This document shows positions 33,142 to 40,292 of a DNA stretch of 64,000 nucleotides, in pieces. The position numbers and the translations under genes were made by a program. This stretch comes from Christiangramia crocea (GTDB lineage: Bacteria > Bacteroidota > Bacteroidia > Flavobacteriales > Flavobacteriaceae), in the NCBI RefSeq assembly GCF_022410465.1, contig NZ_JAJSON010000014.1:1-64000 (forward strand), read 5' to 3'. A model generated the notes under the pieces. That model saw nothing but the letters and a program-made list of their open reading frames with translations, was not told where the DNA came from and searched no databases. The first letter of the stretch is position 1. Every line of letters begins with the position of its first letter.

Positions 33142-33405
33142 TTAAAAATTAGCTTTGAAGGGATTGTTATTATATTTTTCCTCCAATGTTTCTTCTTCTT
33201 TATCTTCCTCCGGTGCGGTGAGGGAAAGTAACTTACTAAGATGTTTTATCACTTTTTTTGCTTGACCTTCATTAAGCCAATAATAATTTCTTTTACCTTC
33301 ATTTACTATAGTAAATTCAATATCTCCATCTAAATCAATGTGATTACCTATATAAAATTCAGCATCTTGATTAACGTCTTGAAAACTTATCTCTTTTACT
33401 TCCAT
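33142..33405 (-). CDS. Hypothetical phage protein (87 aa)
   Basis: MEVKEISFQDVNQDAEFYIG; a beta-rich N-terminus, a helix (GQAKKVIKHLSKLLSL), and an acidic linker (APEEDKEEETLEEK) ending with FKANF. Function unknown. Part of the small early-gene string. Confidence 0.6.
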   Translation of the reverse strand: MEVKEISFQDVNQDAEFYIGNHIDLDGDIEFTIVNEGKRNYYWLNEGQAKKVIKHLSKLLSLTAPEEDKEEETLEEKYNNNPFKANF

Positions 33406-33422
33406 AGTTATAGTTTATTGAG

Positions 33423-33542
33423 TTATTGTTTTAATTTTTTACCAGAACCAGCACAGAATTTACAAGCAGTATTGAATTTATTATCTGTGAATGCTTCTGT
33501 ACCTGTTCCATTACAATATTCGCATTTCTCTCTTGCATCCAT
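33423..33542 (-). CDS. Small zinc-finger protein, DnaJ-type CxxCxG motifs (39 aa)
   Basis: MDAREKCEYCNGTGTEAFTD and then CKFCAGSGKK: two CxxCxGxG motifs 15 residues apart, the minimal DnaJ central zinc-site pattern. Probably binds one zinc ion. Starts 4 nt after the stop of 33546-33875. Whether it binds protein or nucleic acid is unknown. A similar knuckle is inserted in the portal protein. Confidence 0.65.
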   Translation of the reverse strand: MDAREKCEYCNGTGTEAFTDNKFNTACKFCAGSGKKLKQ

Positions 33543-33545
33543 AGT

Positions 33546-33875
33546 CTAGCGTTTGAGGGAGTTATTGGTTATCTGTTCTGCAAAATCTAATCCATCACAT
33601 ACACCTTGCTCATAAAGGCTTGCACCTCTTTGGTATTCATTCCATTTTTTTGTAATATTTGTTTCAATCTCACTTCTTTTTTCTTCCAGGCTGGCGTTTA
33701 CGGCTTGTTTAGCGTATTCCTCCATTAATTCAGGTATCGAATAATAAGACTTATCATCATCGTTAAATAACTCTGGTAAATGAGCATCATCAAATCCAAT
33801 ACTCAATAAATATTTTTTTGCATCTTCTATACTTTTCATCTTACTTGGTTGGGAGGGGTTAAAATGTATCTTCAA
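33546..33875 (-). CDS. Hypothetical helical phage protein (109 aa)
   Basis: MKIHFNPSQPSKMKSIEDAK, then several helices (NASLEEKRSEIETNITKKWN). Its start overlaps 33859-33972 by 17 bp. No motif recognised. Confidence 0.6.
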   Translation of the reverse strand: MKIHFNPSQPSKMKSIEDAKKYLLSIGFDDAHLPELFNDDDKSYYSIPELMEEYAKQAVNASLEEKRSEIETNITKKWNEYQRGASLYEQGVCDGLDFAEQITNNSLKR

Positions 33876-33972
33876 AATAACTATCTATTAATTCAGAAGG
33901 TGATGCTGGTAAATAATCTACACTTTCCTCATACCATTCTAAAAAATCTTTTATTATTTGTCTTTCTTCCAT
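33859..33972 (-). CDS. Small acidic phage peptide (37 aa)
   Basis: MEERQIIKDFLEWYEESVDY then LPASPSELIDSYFEDTF. Strongly acidic, about one helix. The sequence DFLEWYE..SELIDSYFE looks protein-like. Starts 11 nt after the preceding stop. Function unknown; DNA-mimic behaviour is possible but unproven. Confidence 0.5.
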   Translation of the reverse strand: MEERQIIKDFLEWYEESVDYLPASPSELIDSYFEDTF

Positions 33973-33983
33973 ATCTCTAGTCT

Positions 33984-34187
33984 TTAATAGTTTCGTGTAA
34001 ATTCTTTGTATTCACTTTCAGTAGGTGCTAAACAAGATTCTTCACTTCCTCTTAATGATTTTTGAGTTAATAGTTGTCTTGATTTATGAAGCTTCCCATC
34101 TTTTCCGTAGTAAAAAACGGTTGGTTTATTGTAACCTTGCTCTTTTGCTTTTTTCGCTTCTTCAAAAGATATTATTTCTCTTTTCAT
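33984..34187 (-). CDS. Hypothetical phage protein (67 aa)
   Basis: MKREIISFEEAKKAKEQGYN; a charged helix, then YYGKDGKLHKSRQLL. Basic overall. No known motif. 23 nt separate it from the next gene upstream. Confidence 0.55.
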   Translation of the reverse strand: MKREIISFEEAKKAKEQGYNKPTVFYYGKDGKLHKSRQLLTQKSLRGSEESCLAPTESEYKEFTRNY

Positions 34188-34210
34188 CTGTTTTAGTTTC
34201 TTATAGGTGT

Positions 34211-34513
34211 TTAATCTTTTATTTTCTTATCCCAAATAAGGACTTTTTCTAATGTTCTTCTTCCGAATTTACCAGCCATTCTTTTTAATCCTAAGTCAGT
34301 AAACTCTTTCTTAAAATCAGAAACGGTTTGATTGTAATGCCTCCCCTTAAATAGCATAGAAAAAGTAATAATCTTTGGATCAGCGTAAATATGAACCTCT
34401 CCCTTTTCAAAAATATAATTTCCGATTCTATGCTCGTATTCTGTACCTTCATTAATAACTTGAATATTAGCACTTGGTTTTCCTACTGCGTAATCATAAT
34501 TGTACTTTTCCAT
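34211..34513 (-). CDS. Hypothetical phage protein (100 aa)
   Basis: MEKYNYDYAVGKPSANIQVI, then strands and a basic helix-rich C-terminus (LKRMAGKFGRRTLEKVLIWD). Possibly nucleic-acid associated because of the basic tail; no family recognised. Confidence 0.6.
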   Translation of the reverse strand: MEKYNYDYAVGKPSANIQVINEGTEYEHRIGNYIFEKGEVHIYADPKIITFSMLFKGRHYNQTVSDFKKEFTDLGLKRMAGKFGRRTLEKVLIWDKKIKD

Positions 34514-34524
34514 ATCTATTTATT

Positions 34525-34680
34525 TTACAGGTTCAATAATTGATTTTGCAGTTCCTTCCAACGTTTATTCATTTGGGAAACTTTATACCGGTTATTCATA
34601 AACTTGCTATCTTCTAAGAATCCTATCTTATGAGCCAGGGATTCCATTTCTTCTCTTATTTCTTGTTTTCTTACTTCCAT
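34525..34680 (-). CDS. Small helical phage protein (51 aa)
   Basis: MEVRKQEIREEMESLAHKIG then a basic helix (NRYKVSQMNKRWKELQNQLL). Two-helix, coiled-coil-like. Its ATG overlaps the upstream TAA (TAATG). Function unknown. Confidence 0.55.
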   Translation of the reverse strand: MEVRKQEIREEMESLAHKIGFLEDSKFMNNRYKVSQMNKRWKELQNQLLNL

Positions 34681-34931
34681 TATTTTAAGGCTTTCTCGAT
34701 TGCTTTTTTAGCTTTTTTAACGTCTTCATCATGCCAGGTAAATGTTCTAACCGTATTGAAGTCTAATAATGTTTGTAAACTCTCCAAAAGCTCCTTATTA
34801 ACTAAAAGAGCTTCATCAACAGCATCTACAATATCATCCCATAATGGCTCGTTGTTCTCAAATATTTCCTTAGCCTGTTTTTTGCCTAAGTGTTTATCTA
34901 TAATCTCTGTTGCTTTAGTTTTTCTTTCCAT
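34680..34931 (-). CDS. Hypothetical helical phage protein (83 aa)
   Basis: MERKTKATEIIDKHLGKKQA and an acidic middle (FENNEPLWDDIVDAVDEALL), with a Lys-rich end. All-helical. Coupled to the following gene by TAATG. Function unknown. Confidence 0.6.
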   Translation of the reverse strand: MERKTKATEIIDKHLGKKQAKEIFENNEPLWDDIVDAVDEALLVNKELLESLQTLLDFNTVRTFTWHDEDVKKAKKAIEKALK

Positions 34932-34943
34932 AGTAGGGAGGGG

Positions 34944-35117
34944 TTAATAATTATTAATGATATGATTTGCACCATCTTTAAAAGCTTGGTTTCTTTCCTT
35001 TACCGCCCATTCAATGCATAGTAATTCAATCATATATTGGTAAGATTCAATTACGCCTTTATCTCTGTGAGAAACATTCTCTTCTATTCTTTTTTTAATC
35101 AATTCTTTTAGTTCCAT
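34944..35117 (-). CDS. Small helical phage protein (57 aa)
   Basis: MELKELIKKRIEENVSHRDK then GVIESYQYMIELLCIEWAVK. Amphipathic helices, one Cys. 12 nt before the next gene, 17 nt after the previous one. Function unknown. Confidence 0.55.
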   Translation of the reverse strand: MELKELIKKRIEENVSHRDKGVIESYQYMIELLCIEWAVKERNQAFKDGANHIINNY

Positions 35118-35134
35118 ACCTCTTAGCTGTTGGG

Positions 35135-35371
35135 TTATAATTCTGGTTTTATAATTAATTTATCTCCCTTATTGAATTTATTATCGCATTTATATTCTCC
35201 GTAATAACAAGTAATTTCCAGATTATAATGCCCACTAGGAGTAGTTGTAGAAATTCCTTCAATCTCAAACTCAATACCTTTTTCCTGTACCTTTTCTTTG
35301 ATAAGACTTACAGCCTCGGTTTTGGTTATTTCGTGGCTGCAAAGTCTATCTATTATCTGCTCTAATTTCAT
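35135..35371 (-). CDS. Hypothetical phage protein (78 aa)
   Basis: MKLEQIIDRLCSHEITKTEA then a beta segment (FEIEGISTTTPSGHYNLEIT). Two Cys in the C-terminal half. ATG overlaps the stop of 35371-35556 by one base. No motif recognised. Confidence 0.55.
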   Translation of the reverse strand: MKLEQIIDRLCSHEITKTEAVSLIKEKVQEKGIEFEIEGISTTTPSGHYNLEITCYYGEYKCDNKFNKGDKLIIKPEL

Positions 35372-35556
35372 TAGTTTAATTGTTTTTTAGCCCAGTTGAT
35401 TGCTTTAGCTTCGTTAGAGAAAGACTTCATTTGTATTAGTTGCTCTCTCTGGTTAGCGCTGTCTATCTGAACGTGAGCAGCGGTGAAATGTTCCTGTACT
35501 GCATTGTATCTTACGTTTACTGCTTTTTTTCCTGAAGTTGAAGTAAAAGTTCTCAT
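35371..35556 (-). CDS. Small basic phage protein (61 aa)
   Basis: MRTFTSTSGKKAVNVRYNAV then an alpha segment (FSNEAKAINWAKKQLN). Beta-beta-alpha reading with basic charge. First gene behind the strong divergent promoter at 35586-35617, so its operon is probably controlled by the HTH gene at 35664. Confidence 0.6.
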   Translation of the reverse strand: MRTFTSTSGKKAVNVRYNAVQEHFTAAHVQIDSANQREQLIQMKSFSNEAKAINWAKKQLN

Positions 35557-35585
35557 AATTTCTGTCTTTGTTTGTTATTGATATT

Positions 35586-35617
35586 CAAATATAACATAAT
35601 TATGTAATGTACACAAA
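35586..35617 (-). promoter_or_regulatory. Strong leftward promoter with palindromic operator
   Basis: On the - strand a TTTG -33 box (35614-35617), a 20-bp spacer and TATATTTG -7 box (35586-35593) match the Bacteroidetes consensus exactly. The perfect palindrome ACATAATTATGT (35594-35605) fills the spacer next to -7. A dimeric HTH repressor bound there would block the promoter; the adjacent XRE gene is the obvious candidate. Confidence 0.75.
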
Positions 35618-35639
35618 TTATTTTGTAATTTATTTTTCG

Positions 35640-35647
35640 TATATTTG
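35640..35647 (+). promoter_or_regulatory. Promoter -7 box of HTH gene
   Basis: TATATTTG is a perfect -7 match, 17 bp before the ATG at 35664. The -33 region is poor (TTTTG only 14 bp upstream), which may mean weak or activated transcription. It is divergent from the 35586-35617 promoter. Confidence 0.6.
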
Positions 35648-35663
35648 TATAAATAAAAATCTT

Positions 35664-35879
35664 ATGAGTAATTTAGCCCCTATGTCAATAGGTTCGGAAA
35701 TATCCAGAGTTAGAAAAGAACGTGGTTTTAGTCAGCTTCAGTTGGCTAATAAGGTTCAGATTACGCAACAGCAACTTTCAGAGTATGAAACAAACCGAAG
35801 AAGCCCCTCAAAAGGTAAACTTCAAAAGATTGCAGATGCTTTAGGTTGTGAATGGCGTTTACTTGATAAACCTGTTTAA
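35664..35879 (+). CDS. XRE-family HTH regulator (71 aa)
   Basis: Start at the ATG of MSNLAPMSIGSEISRVRKER; the frame is open upstream to 35607 but that would include the promoter. Classical Cro/CI helix-turn-helix: RKERGFSQLQLANKVQITQQ then QLSEYETNRRSPSKGKLQKI. No oligomerisation or sensor domain. Single + strand gene within the leftward early operon, divergent from 35371-35556, so probably a local repressor acting on the intervening palindrome. Confidence 0.85.
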   Translation: MSNLAPMSIGSEISRVRKERGFSQLQLANKVQITQQQLSEYETNRRSPSKGKLQKIADALGCEWRLLDKPV

Positions 35880-35886
35880 CCCTCCT

Positions 35887-36138
35887 TTAGCCTATAGGGT
35901 TAAGACTGATTATTTCCCAATGATAAATAGAGTTGTAAGTTTTAAAGGTGTTTTCGTCTATAATTTCTTGAACTCCACTTGTACTCCATGATAGAGAAAT
36001 CCAAAACCTTTCACCTACTGTTGGGTATCTAAAATAATTATCTGGTATTTGCCCTATTTTCTCAAAACCTTCCTCAATGTTATTAGGGTGCAATGGGCTT
36101 TCTGCTTCTTTAAGTTTTTTGATTTTAATTGTTTTCAT
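35887..36138 (-). CDS. Hypothetical phage protein (83 aa)
   Basis: MKTIKIKKLKEAESPLHPNN; then PDNYFRYPTVGERFWISLSW and a C-terminal strand (IYHWEIISLNPIG). Beta-rich, resembling small beta-barrel phage proteins. Convergent with the HTH gene, 7 nt from its stop. Function unknown. Confidence 0.6.
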   Translation of the reverse strand: MKTIKIKKLKEAESPLHPNNIEEGFEKIGQIPDNYFRYPTVGERFWISLSWSTSGVQEIIDENTFKTYNSIYHWEIISLNPIG

Positions 36139-36168
36139 AATTCTAATTTTTAAGTTGATAGTTACGTT

Positions 36169-36810
36169 TTATAATAGTTCTAATTGCTTCACGTTTGATT
36201 TTCTTATGACATTCATAGCGCAGTCCAGGATTGTTTTACCGGCTTCATAATCCACCAGGTTACGGGCTATTTTATCTTTTCTTTGATCTCCCTTGTAGGT
36301 GCTTAAATCTATTTTATGAAACTTACATAATTCCTGGACCTCGTTTTTAGTCTGCGTAAGTTTAAATTCCCTATCTCCTAAATCATTCACTAAAGCAAAA
36401 TTAGTCCAGTAAAGGTGTCGCCCTCTTTTCTTTGCCGGGATTAAAGGCTCATAATATCCTATCACATTTTCCACACAATACTTCCCTTCATACCAGTTTT
36501 CTAAAAAGATAATCTCCTGGTATAATTTCATGTCGGGATAACATTTTAATCTTCCTTCCTTTGATTTGGAAGCCCAGAAATTAGCCCTTGAATGTGTTGG
36601 GCAGGGCGGTGAACTCCAGATAAAATCAAATTCCTTATAGTGATCTAAAAGGTATTGGTGAGCATCGGTAATAATAACCTTGTCATTCGGGAAACGTTCC
36701 TGGTACAGTCTGGCTAATTCCGGGTCTAACTCCACGGCTGTAATTTCGTGATCGTCTCCCCATTTGTATCTGTTACCGCCTAAACAGGCATAAAGGTTTA
36801 ATATTTTCAT
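36169..36810 (-). CDS. Compact C5-cytosine DNA methyltransferase-like protein (213 aa)
   Basis: Motif I variant LNLYACLGGNRYKW, motif II VELDPELARLY, motif IV SSPPCPTHSR with catalytic Cys70, motif VI CVENVIGYY (ENV, 114-116), motif VIII KKRGRHLYWTNF, and IX/X-like RNLVDYEAGKTILDCAMNVI at the end. All core motifs are present, but at 213 aa there is almost no room for a target-recognition domain. It may methylate phage DNA against host restriction (inference). Coupled to 36807-36926 by ATGA. Confidence 0.8.
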   Translation of the reverse strand: MKILNLYACLGGNRYKWGDDHEITAVELDPELARLYQERFPNDKVIITDAHQYLLDHYKEFDFIWSSPPCPTHSRANFWASKSKEGRLKCYPDMKLYQEIIFLENWYEGKYCVENVIGYYEPLIPAKKRGRHLYWTNFALVNDLGDREFKLTQTKNEVQELCKFHKIDLSTYKGDQRKDKIARNLVDYEAGKTILDCAMNVIRKSNVKQLELL

Positions 36811-36926
36811 AATAATTTATAGTTACGTTTTGGAAACTCCTGCTCAAAGGATGCAATCGCTTCTTCTTTACTTGGGGCTTCGATCTTGATAATGCTTACC
36901 CCGCTTTTGAAGGTGTAGGTGTTCAT
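36807..36926 (-). CDS. Small phage protein (39 aa)
   Basis: MNTYTFKSGVSIIKIEAPSK then EEAIASFEQEFPKRNYKLL. The strand-then-helix layout (K-I-E-A-P-S-K-E-E-A) resembles short early phage proteins. Overlaps both neighbours by 4 bp. Function unknown. Confidence 0.6.
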   Translation of the reverse strand: MNTYTFKSGVSIIKIEAPSKEEAIASFEQEFPKRNYKLL

Positions 36927-37366
36927 GATTTTCTTTTAATTATTGTAGATCTTAAAGCGTCCATTTCTTCAACTTCTTTAGGGAAATTTTTCTTTTGCCA
37001 TTTACGTCTTTCAGCCTCATATTCCTGATAACCTATAAGATCAAAATTTTTCCTATTCCATACATAATCTCCAGACTCTTCAAATACATTTTTAATATCA
37101 TCTTTATGGAAAGAGAAATGATTATAATTAGGCCATCCCCCGTTTATTAGTTTATGTATTCCTATACCGAAATGATTTGCTATGTAGAATACACTTTCAG
37201 GGTGCTTAACTCTTAAAGCTGGAACTATTGCGTAATCCCCAGCAATATCTTGTTGTGTAGCTACTTCGTAATTATACCAGTACAAAGGGCTTTTCTTACT
37301 TTCTTTAACGTAGATATTTACGTGATCTATTTTTACAGGTACTCCCTGCCATTCATATTTTTTCAT
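36923..37366 (-). CDS. Hypothetical phage protein (147 aa)
   Basis: MKKYEWQGVPVKIDHVNIYV, rich in aromatic residues and His (NHFGIGIHKLINGGWPNYNH), with a Lys/Arg/Glu-rich C-terminal helix (YEAERRKWQKKNFP). No catalytic motif recognised. Coupled to the preceding small gene by ATGA. Function unknown. Confidence 0.6.
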   Translation of the reverse strand: MKKYEWQGVPVKIDHVNIYVKESKKSPLYWYNYEVATQQDIAGDYAIVPALRVKHPESVFYIANHFGIGIHKLINGGWPNYNHFSFHKDDIKNVFEESGDYVWNRKNFDLIGYQEYEAERRKWQKKNFPKEVEEMDALRSTIIKRKS

Positions 37367-37386
37367 AATATCTTATTTACTATTCC

Positions 37387-37584
37387 CTAATTATTGTGTA
37401 GGCTTTGAGGTGCATAGCCGTTTCTTTTAAGTCCTTTGAACTTTCTATACCGGTAAATAGTAGATATTGAGGAATCTGTTTGGTAACTTAATAGGGTGTC
37501 AGAATAGTACTTGTAGTTTTCCTCGATGTACTCTTTATCTTCCTGGCTTAATCTTTTTCCGGGTTCTTTTATTCCGCTAATCAT
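37387..37584 (-). CDS. Small HTH-like phage protein (65 aa)
   Basis: Segment KRLSQEDKEYIEENYKYYSD followed by SSISTIYRYRKFKGLKRNGY reads as a resolvase/homeodomain-type helix-turn-helix. Basic second half. Overlaps the end of 37577-38437 by 8 bp. Probably DNA binding; target unknown. Confidence 0.6.
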   Translation of the reverse strand: MISGIKEPGKRLSQEDKEYIEENYKYYSDTLLSYQTDSSISTIYRYRKFKGLKRNGYAPQSLHNN

Positions 37585-38437
37585 ACTTATACTTTTCTTT
37601 GAATTCGGTTAACCTTTTTTCATCCTTAAGTAGCTTTCTGAAAAATTCACACAATACAAGTTCTTTGCACTTCAGTTTTACTTTTGTGTTTCCCTTCTTT
37701 TCTAGTGAGGAAATAATATTTTTAAACTCCTGTTTTTCTTCCTTTGAAGTAGCTTCCTTATCTGAGTATTCCATCTGTATGGAGACTTTAGCAGATTCAT
37801 ATATCTTATCCTTATACTCCTTTTCTTTGGGTAAATATTCCTCATACAGAACATCATAGATATAGATATATCCGTCTTCTATTGCTTTATTTTCTTTATA
37901 CTGTTCCAAAGCACTTAGTACACCTCTATTGATCCAGTATTGCTTTTGGTTTTCAGTAATAGTTTTTTTCTTTTCTTCTTTCAAGGGGATATTATTATCC
38001 ATTCGTATTTTTTGAAGCCATTTTATGAACCGGTCTAAAACCTTTCCTACATATTCTGAATTAAAAAGCTGGAAATGCTGTATCTGATCCCCGAAATAGC
38101 CGTAGCGTTCCATTTTAAAAGCGTAGTCTATCTGCTCTAAAGAAAGTGTCTTAAAACGCATTAAAATGAGTTCTTTAATGTCTGATTTATTTATATAGCT
38201 AATAGCTTCCTTTATACCTAATAAGTTGGGAATCCTGGTAAATAAGAATGCCAGCCCCTGCCCTACTTGAATTTTTCCTTCCTCAGTTTCCAGAAGATCC
38301 CGTATTTTATCTTGCTCGATACTTTTACGGGCAAAGGTTATTTCATTCAATTTCCCAGCCTGTTGAATTTTGTCTAATAGTGTCTGCTGATTGACGGTTA
38401 ATTCTTGGCTCTGATTTTTTGTTTTGGTTAGCTCCAT
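37577..38437 (-). CDS. Hypothetical protein of the replication block (286 aa)
   Basis: Starts MELTKTKNQSQELTVNQQTL and is almost wholly helical and charged, with the hydrophobic segment QGLAFLFTRIPNLLGIKEAI and a Lys-rich C-terminus. Its first 95 bp overlap the end of the DUF4373-type gene in another frame, an unusually long overlap. Such a partner of a DnaD/DUF4373 protein might be a helicase-loader accessory (weak inference). No motif recognised. Confidence 0.6.
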   Translation of the reverse strand: MELTKTKNQSQELTVNQQTLLDKIQQAGKLNEITFARKSIEQDKIRDLLETEEGKIQVGQGLAFLFTRIPNLLGIKEAISYINKSDIKELILMRFKTLSLEQIDYAFKMERYGYFGDQIQHFQLFNSEYVGKVLDRFIKWLQKIRMDNNIPLKEEKKKTITENQKQYWINRGVLSALEQYKENKAIEDGYIYIYDVLYEEYLPKEKEYKDKIYESAKVSIQMEYSDKEATSKEEKQEFKNIISSLEKKGNTKVKLKCKELVLCEFFRKLLKDEKRLTEFKEKYKYD

Positions 38438-39155
38438 TTTCTAAGTTTTTTAGCCATGCGACTTTAAACCCCTTCCAGCTTTTTTCCGTGCATATTCTCA
38501 CGGCATCTTCTACTGGAAAATTGTTATTTTCGCATTCATTTAAAAAAGTATTTAATGCGGTTTTTGTGTTAACAGCTTTTTTTGATTCACGGACTTTAAG
38601 CCAATCTTCCACTATTTCAGCTTTTGCTCCCTTGGAGATTAAGGCTTGCTTAAAATCTTTTTTAGTAAATTTTTTAGTACTCTTCTGTACTTTACTTTCC
38701 TCTTCTTTACTATGTGTACTTTCTCCAGGAGGTTTCTGGGTTTCCTCCGTAGTAAACTCGGTTTCCTCCGTAGTTAAATCATATTCTGGCTTAATTTCCC
38801 ATCCAGTACGCTTGGCATCTTTACAAACTCTTGAATACCTACTCTGGATTTCTGAAGATGTTAATATCCCTTTTTCAAATAAATCAGGATCTAAAAAACC
38901 AATTTGTACAGCTTTTTTGATAACCTCTAATGCAGCCCCTTCACTTACGCCAACTGTATCAGCAATAAGGAAAGGTAGATCATCATCCCACTTGGTGTAA
39001 TACCCTTTGTCTCCATAGATAGTACAAAGCAGATTGATTAGCACGGTTATGCCTTGCGCTCCACAAGCCATTTTTATCTTCCTAACTTTTTTGTTATTGA
39101 AGAAATTAACATCGAAACTGAAATAGTCTAATTCCTTTTTTTGAGGTCTAGCCAT
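38343..39155 (-). CDS. DUF4373/Lin1244-type replication protein (270 aa)
   Basis: The N-terminal winged-helix domain (about 1-110) matches the Lin1244/Lin1753-like pattern: DYFSFDVNFFNNKKVRKIK, then ITVLINLLCTIYGDKGYY and DTVGVSEGAALEVIKKAVQI. An acidic Thr/Glu linker follows, then a C-terminal helical domain (about 160-240). In phages such proteins stand in the DnaD-like initiator position. It starts one base after the DnaA-C-like gene. Confidence 0.72.
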   Translation of the reverse strand: MARPQKKELDYFSFDVNFFNNKKVRKIKMACGAQGITVLINLLCTIYGDKGYYTKWDDDLPFLIADTVGVSEGAALEVIKKAVQIGFLDPDLFEKGILTSSEIQSRYSRVCKDAKRTGWEIKPEYDLTTEETEFTTEETQKPPGESTHSKEEESKVQKSTKKFTKKDFKQALISKGAKAEIVEDWLKVRESKKAVNTKTALNTFLNECENNNFPVEDAVRICTEKSWKGFKVAWLKNLENGANQNKKSEPRINRQSADTIRQNSTGWEIE

Positions 39156-39156
39156 T

Positions 39157-39564
39157 CTAAAGCTCGTTTATAAATTCGGGGATTCTAGTTTTAAGCTCTG
39201 ATACGTTCTTGCACTTATGAATTTTTAAGGAAAGATGCTCTTTAATTAGTATTAAAGATTTATCGTTTTCCTGGTATTCGGTTAAGTGATTGAATAGAGC
39301 AATTACATCTTTATTAATATCATTATCAATATGTTTTAGATCGTTTATTTTTCTTATCCCATGCATAACAGTTGCATGGTCTTTCTGTAAACTGTAATTA
39401 CCTATGTATTGGTAAGACATTGTAGGATTGAATTTTTTGGCGAAGTAATAGAACATATATCTCCTTTCGACAATATCTCTCCTTCTGGTATTCTTAAATA
39501 TTTCTCCTTTTTCAATGCCATAGTAGTGACAAATTTGTTCGTGTATTACTTCCAGGGGGATCAT
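39157..39564 (-). CDS. DnaA C-terminal-domain-like protein (135 aa)
   Basis: Residues 1-100 match the DNA-binding domain IV of DnaA: IHEQICHYYGIEKGEIFKN, RRRDIVERRYMFYYFAKKF, then the signature DHATVMHGIRKINDL (DHSTVxHAxxKI-like). The AAA+ domain is absent. Probably binds a DnaA-box-type origin in the phage and works with the following DUF4373-type protein (inference from adjacency). Confidence 0.82.
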   Translation of the reverse strand: MIPLEVIHEQICHYYGIEKGEIFKNTRRRDIVERRYMFYYFAKKFNPTMSYQYIGNYSLQKDHATVMHGIRKINDLKHIDNDINKDVIALFNHLTEYQENDKSLILIKEHLSLKIHKCKNVSELKTRIPEFINEL

Positions 39565-39575
39565 TCAGTATGTTT

Positions 39576-39701
39576 TTAGAATCCTGCTTTCGCGAGTTCA
39601 ATTCCTATTAAAATTCCAGACAGTATTATTCCTATGATAATCTTGTTTAGATGCATTAGATCAAAAAGATTATCCCTATTGTTATTATTAGTATTATCCA
39701 T
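39576..39701 (-). CDS. Small membrane protein (41 aa)
   Basis: MDNTNNNNRDNLFDLMHLNK then a hydrophobic helix (IIIGIILSGILIGIELAKAG). Polar Asn-rich N-terminus. Overlaps 39656-39739 in another frame. Function unknown. Confidence 0.4.
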   Translation of the reverse strand: MDNTNNNNRDNLFDLMHLNKIIIGIILSGILIGIELAKAGF

Positions 39702-39739
39702 GCGATTCGGTCTTTATTTGTAAGTTTATCTTTTAGCAT
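39656..39739 (-). CDS. Possible tiny membrane peptide (27 aa)
   Basis: MLKDKLTNKDRIAWIILIIT with a single hydrophobic end (IGIIFLI). It nests across the start of 39576-39701. Too short to be certain; overlapping hydrophobic small frames occur elsewhere in the prophage. Confidence 0.3.
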   Translation of the reverse strand: MLKDKLTNKDRIAWIILIITIGIIFLI

Positions 39740-39757
39740 TGTGATTGTTTTTAAAGA

Positions 39758-39797
39758 AAGCCCCTCCGGTTTTACGGTTTCCCTGCCTTTGGGGCTT
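39758..39797 (-). terminator. Possible weak terminator/hairpin
   Basis: AAGCCCC and GGGGCTT (39758-39764 with 39791-39797) bracket a 26-nt loop with inner Cs and Gs. On the - strand TTTCTTT follows. It lies between 39826-40269 and the DnaA-C block, where a partial stop would separate transcripts. Confidence 0.4.
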
Positions 39798-39825
39798 ACC
39801 TAACCAACTAAATAATTACACCTAA

Positions 39826-40269
39826 CTATTTATCGTAATGGTAAATGGTCTTTACTGATATGAGACCCCATAATAGTTTAGTTATACTGAAGCTTAATCT
39901 TTCGGTATTGATTAGAATTTGGCTTTCTGAAGTAGATTTGTTTTCTTTTTTATTAGAGGTTTTTTTACTACTATACTTCTTATTTAAAGCGGCAATCTTT
40001 TGGTTAATCCTTTTAAGGGTCTCTTTTGCCATATCCCTTGAAGGTTCTACTTTACTTACCCACTTCCATTCAGATCCTACTCCCCTAATTCCGTTATGTT
40101 CAAGGATTCCACCTTCTTTAAGAACTGTTCCGAAATTATTATTTAAATCATTTTTATTTGCGTATTCTGTGAGGTTTACGTTTGGCGTATACTCTAGGAT
40201 TTTCTTTAAATCCTTTAGTGCATTGTAGCAATTAAGAACATCGTCTTTTTTAACTTGGTACTGACTCAT
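39826..40269 (-). CDS. Hypothetical phage protein (147 aa)
   Basis: N-terminal helical, polar domain (MSQYQVKKDDVLNCYNALKD); GGILEHNGIRGVGSEWKWVS; then a Lys/Ser-rich coil (KKYSSKKTSNKKENKSTSES) and a hydrophobic C-terminus (ITKLLWGLISVKTIYHYDK). The middle looks like a winged-helix fragment. Function unknown. Confidence 0.55.
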   Translation of the reverse strand: MSQYQVKKDDVLNCYNALKDLKKILEYTPNVNLTEYANKNDLNNNFGTVLKEGGILEHNGIRGVGSEWKWVSKVEPSRDMAKETLKRINQKIAALNKKYSSKKTSNKKENKSTSESQILINTERLSFSITKLLWGLISVKTIYHYDK

Positions 40270-40292
40270 AATTTTAAGTTTTATTTGGTTTA

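Noticed and set aside
36169-36810. Restriction-modification system
   Set aside because: Only a methyltransferase-like gene is present; no adjacent gene looks like a restriction endonuclease.
38419-39000. 193-codon + strand frame opposite the DUF4373-type gene
   Set aside because: Antisense shadow: Ser/Phe-rich composition, no promoter, and a well-supported gene on the other strand.
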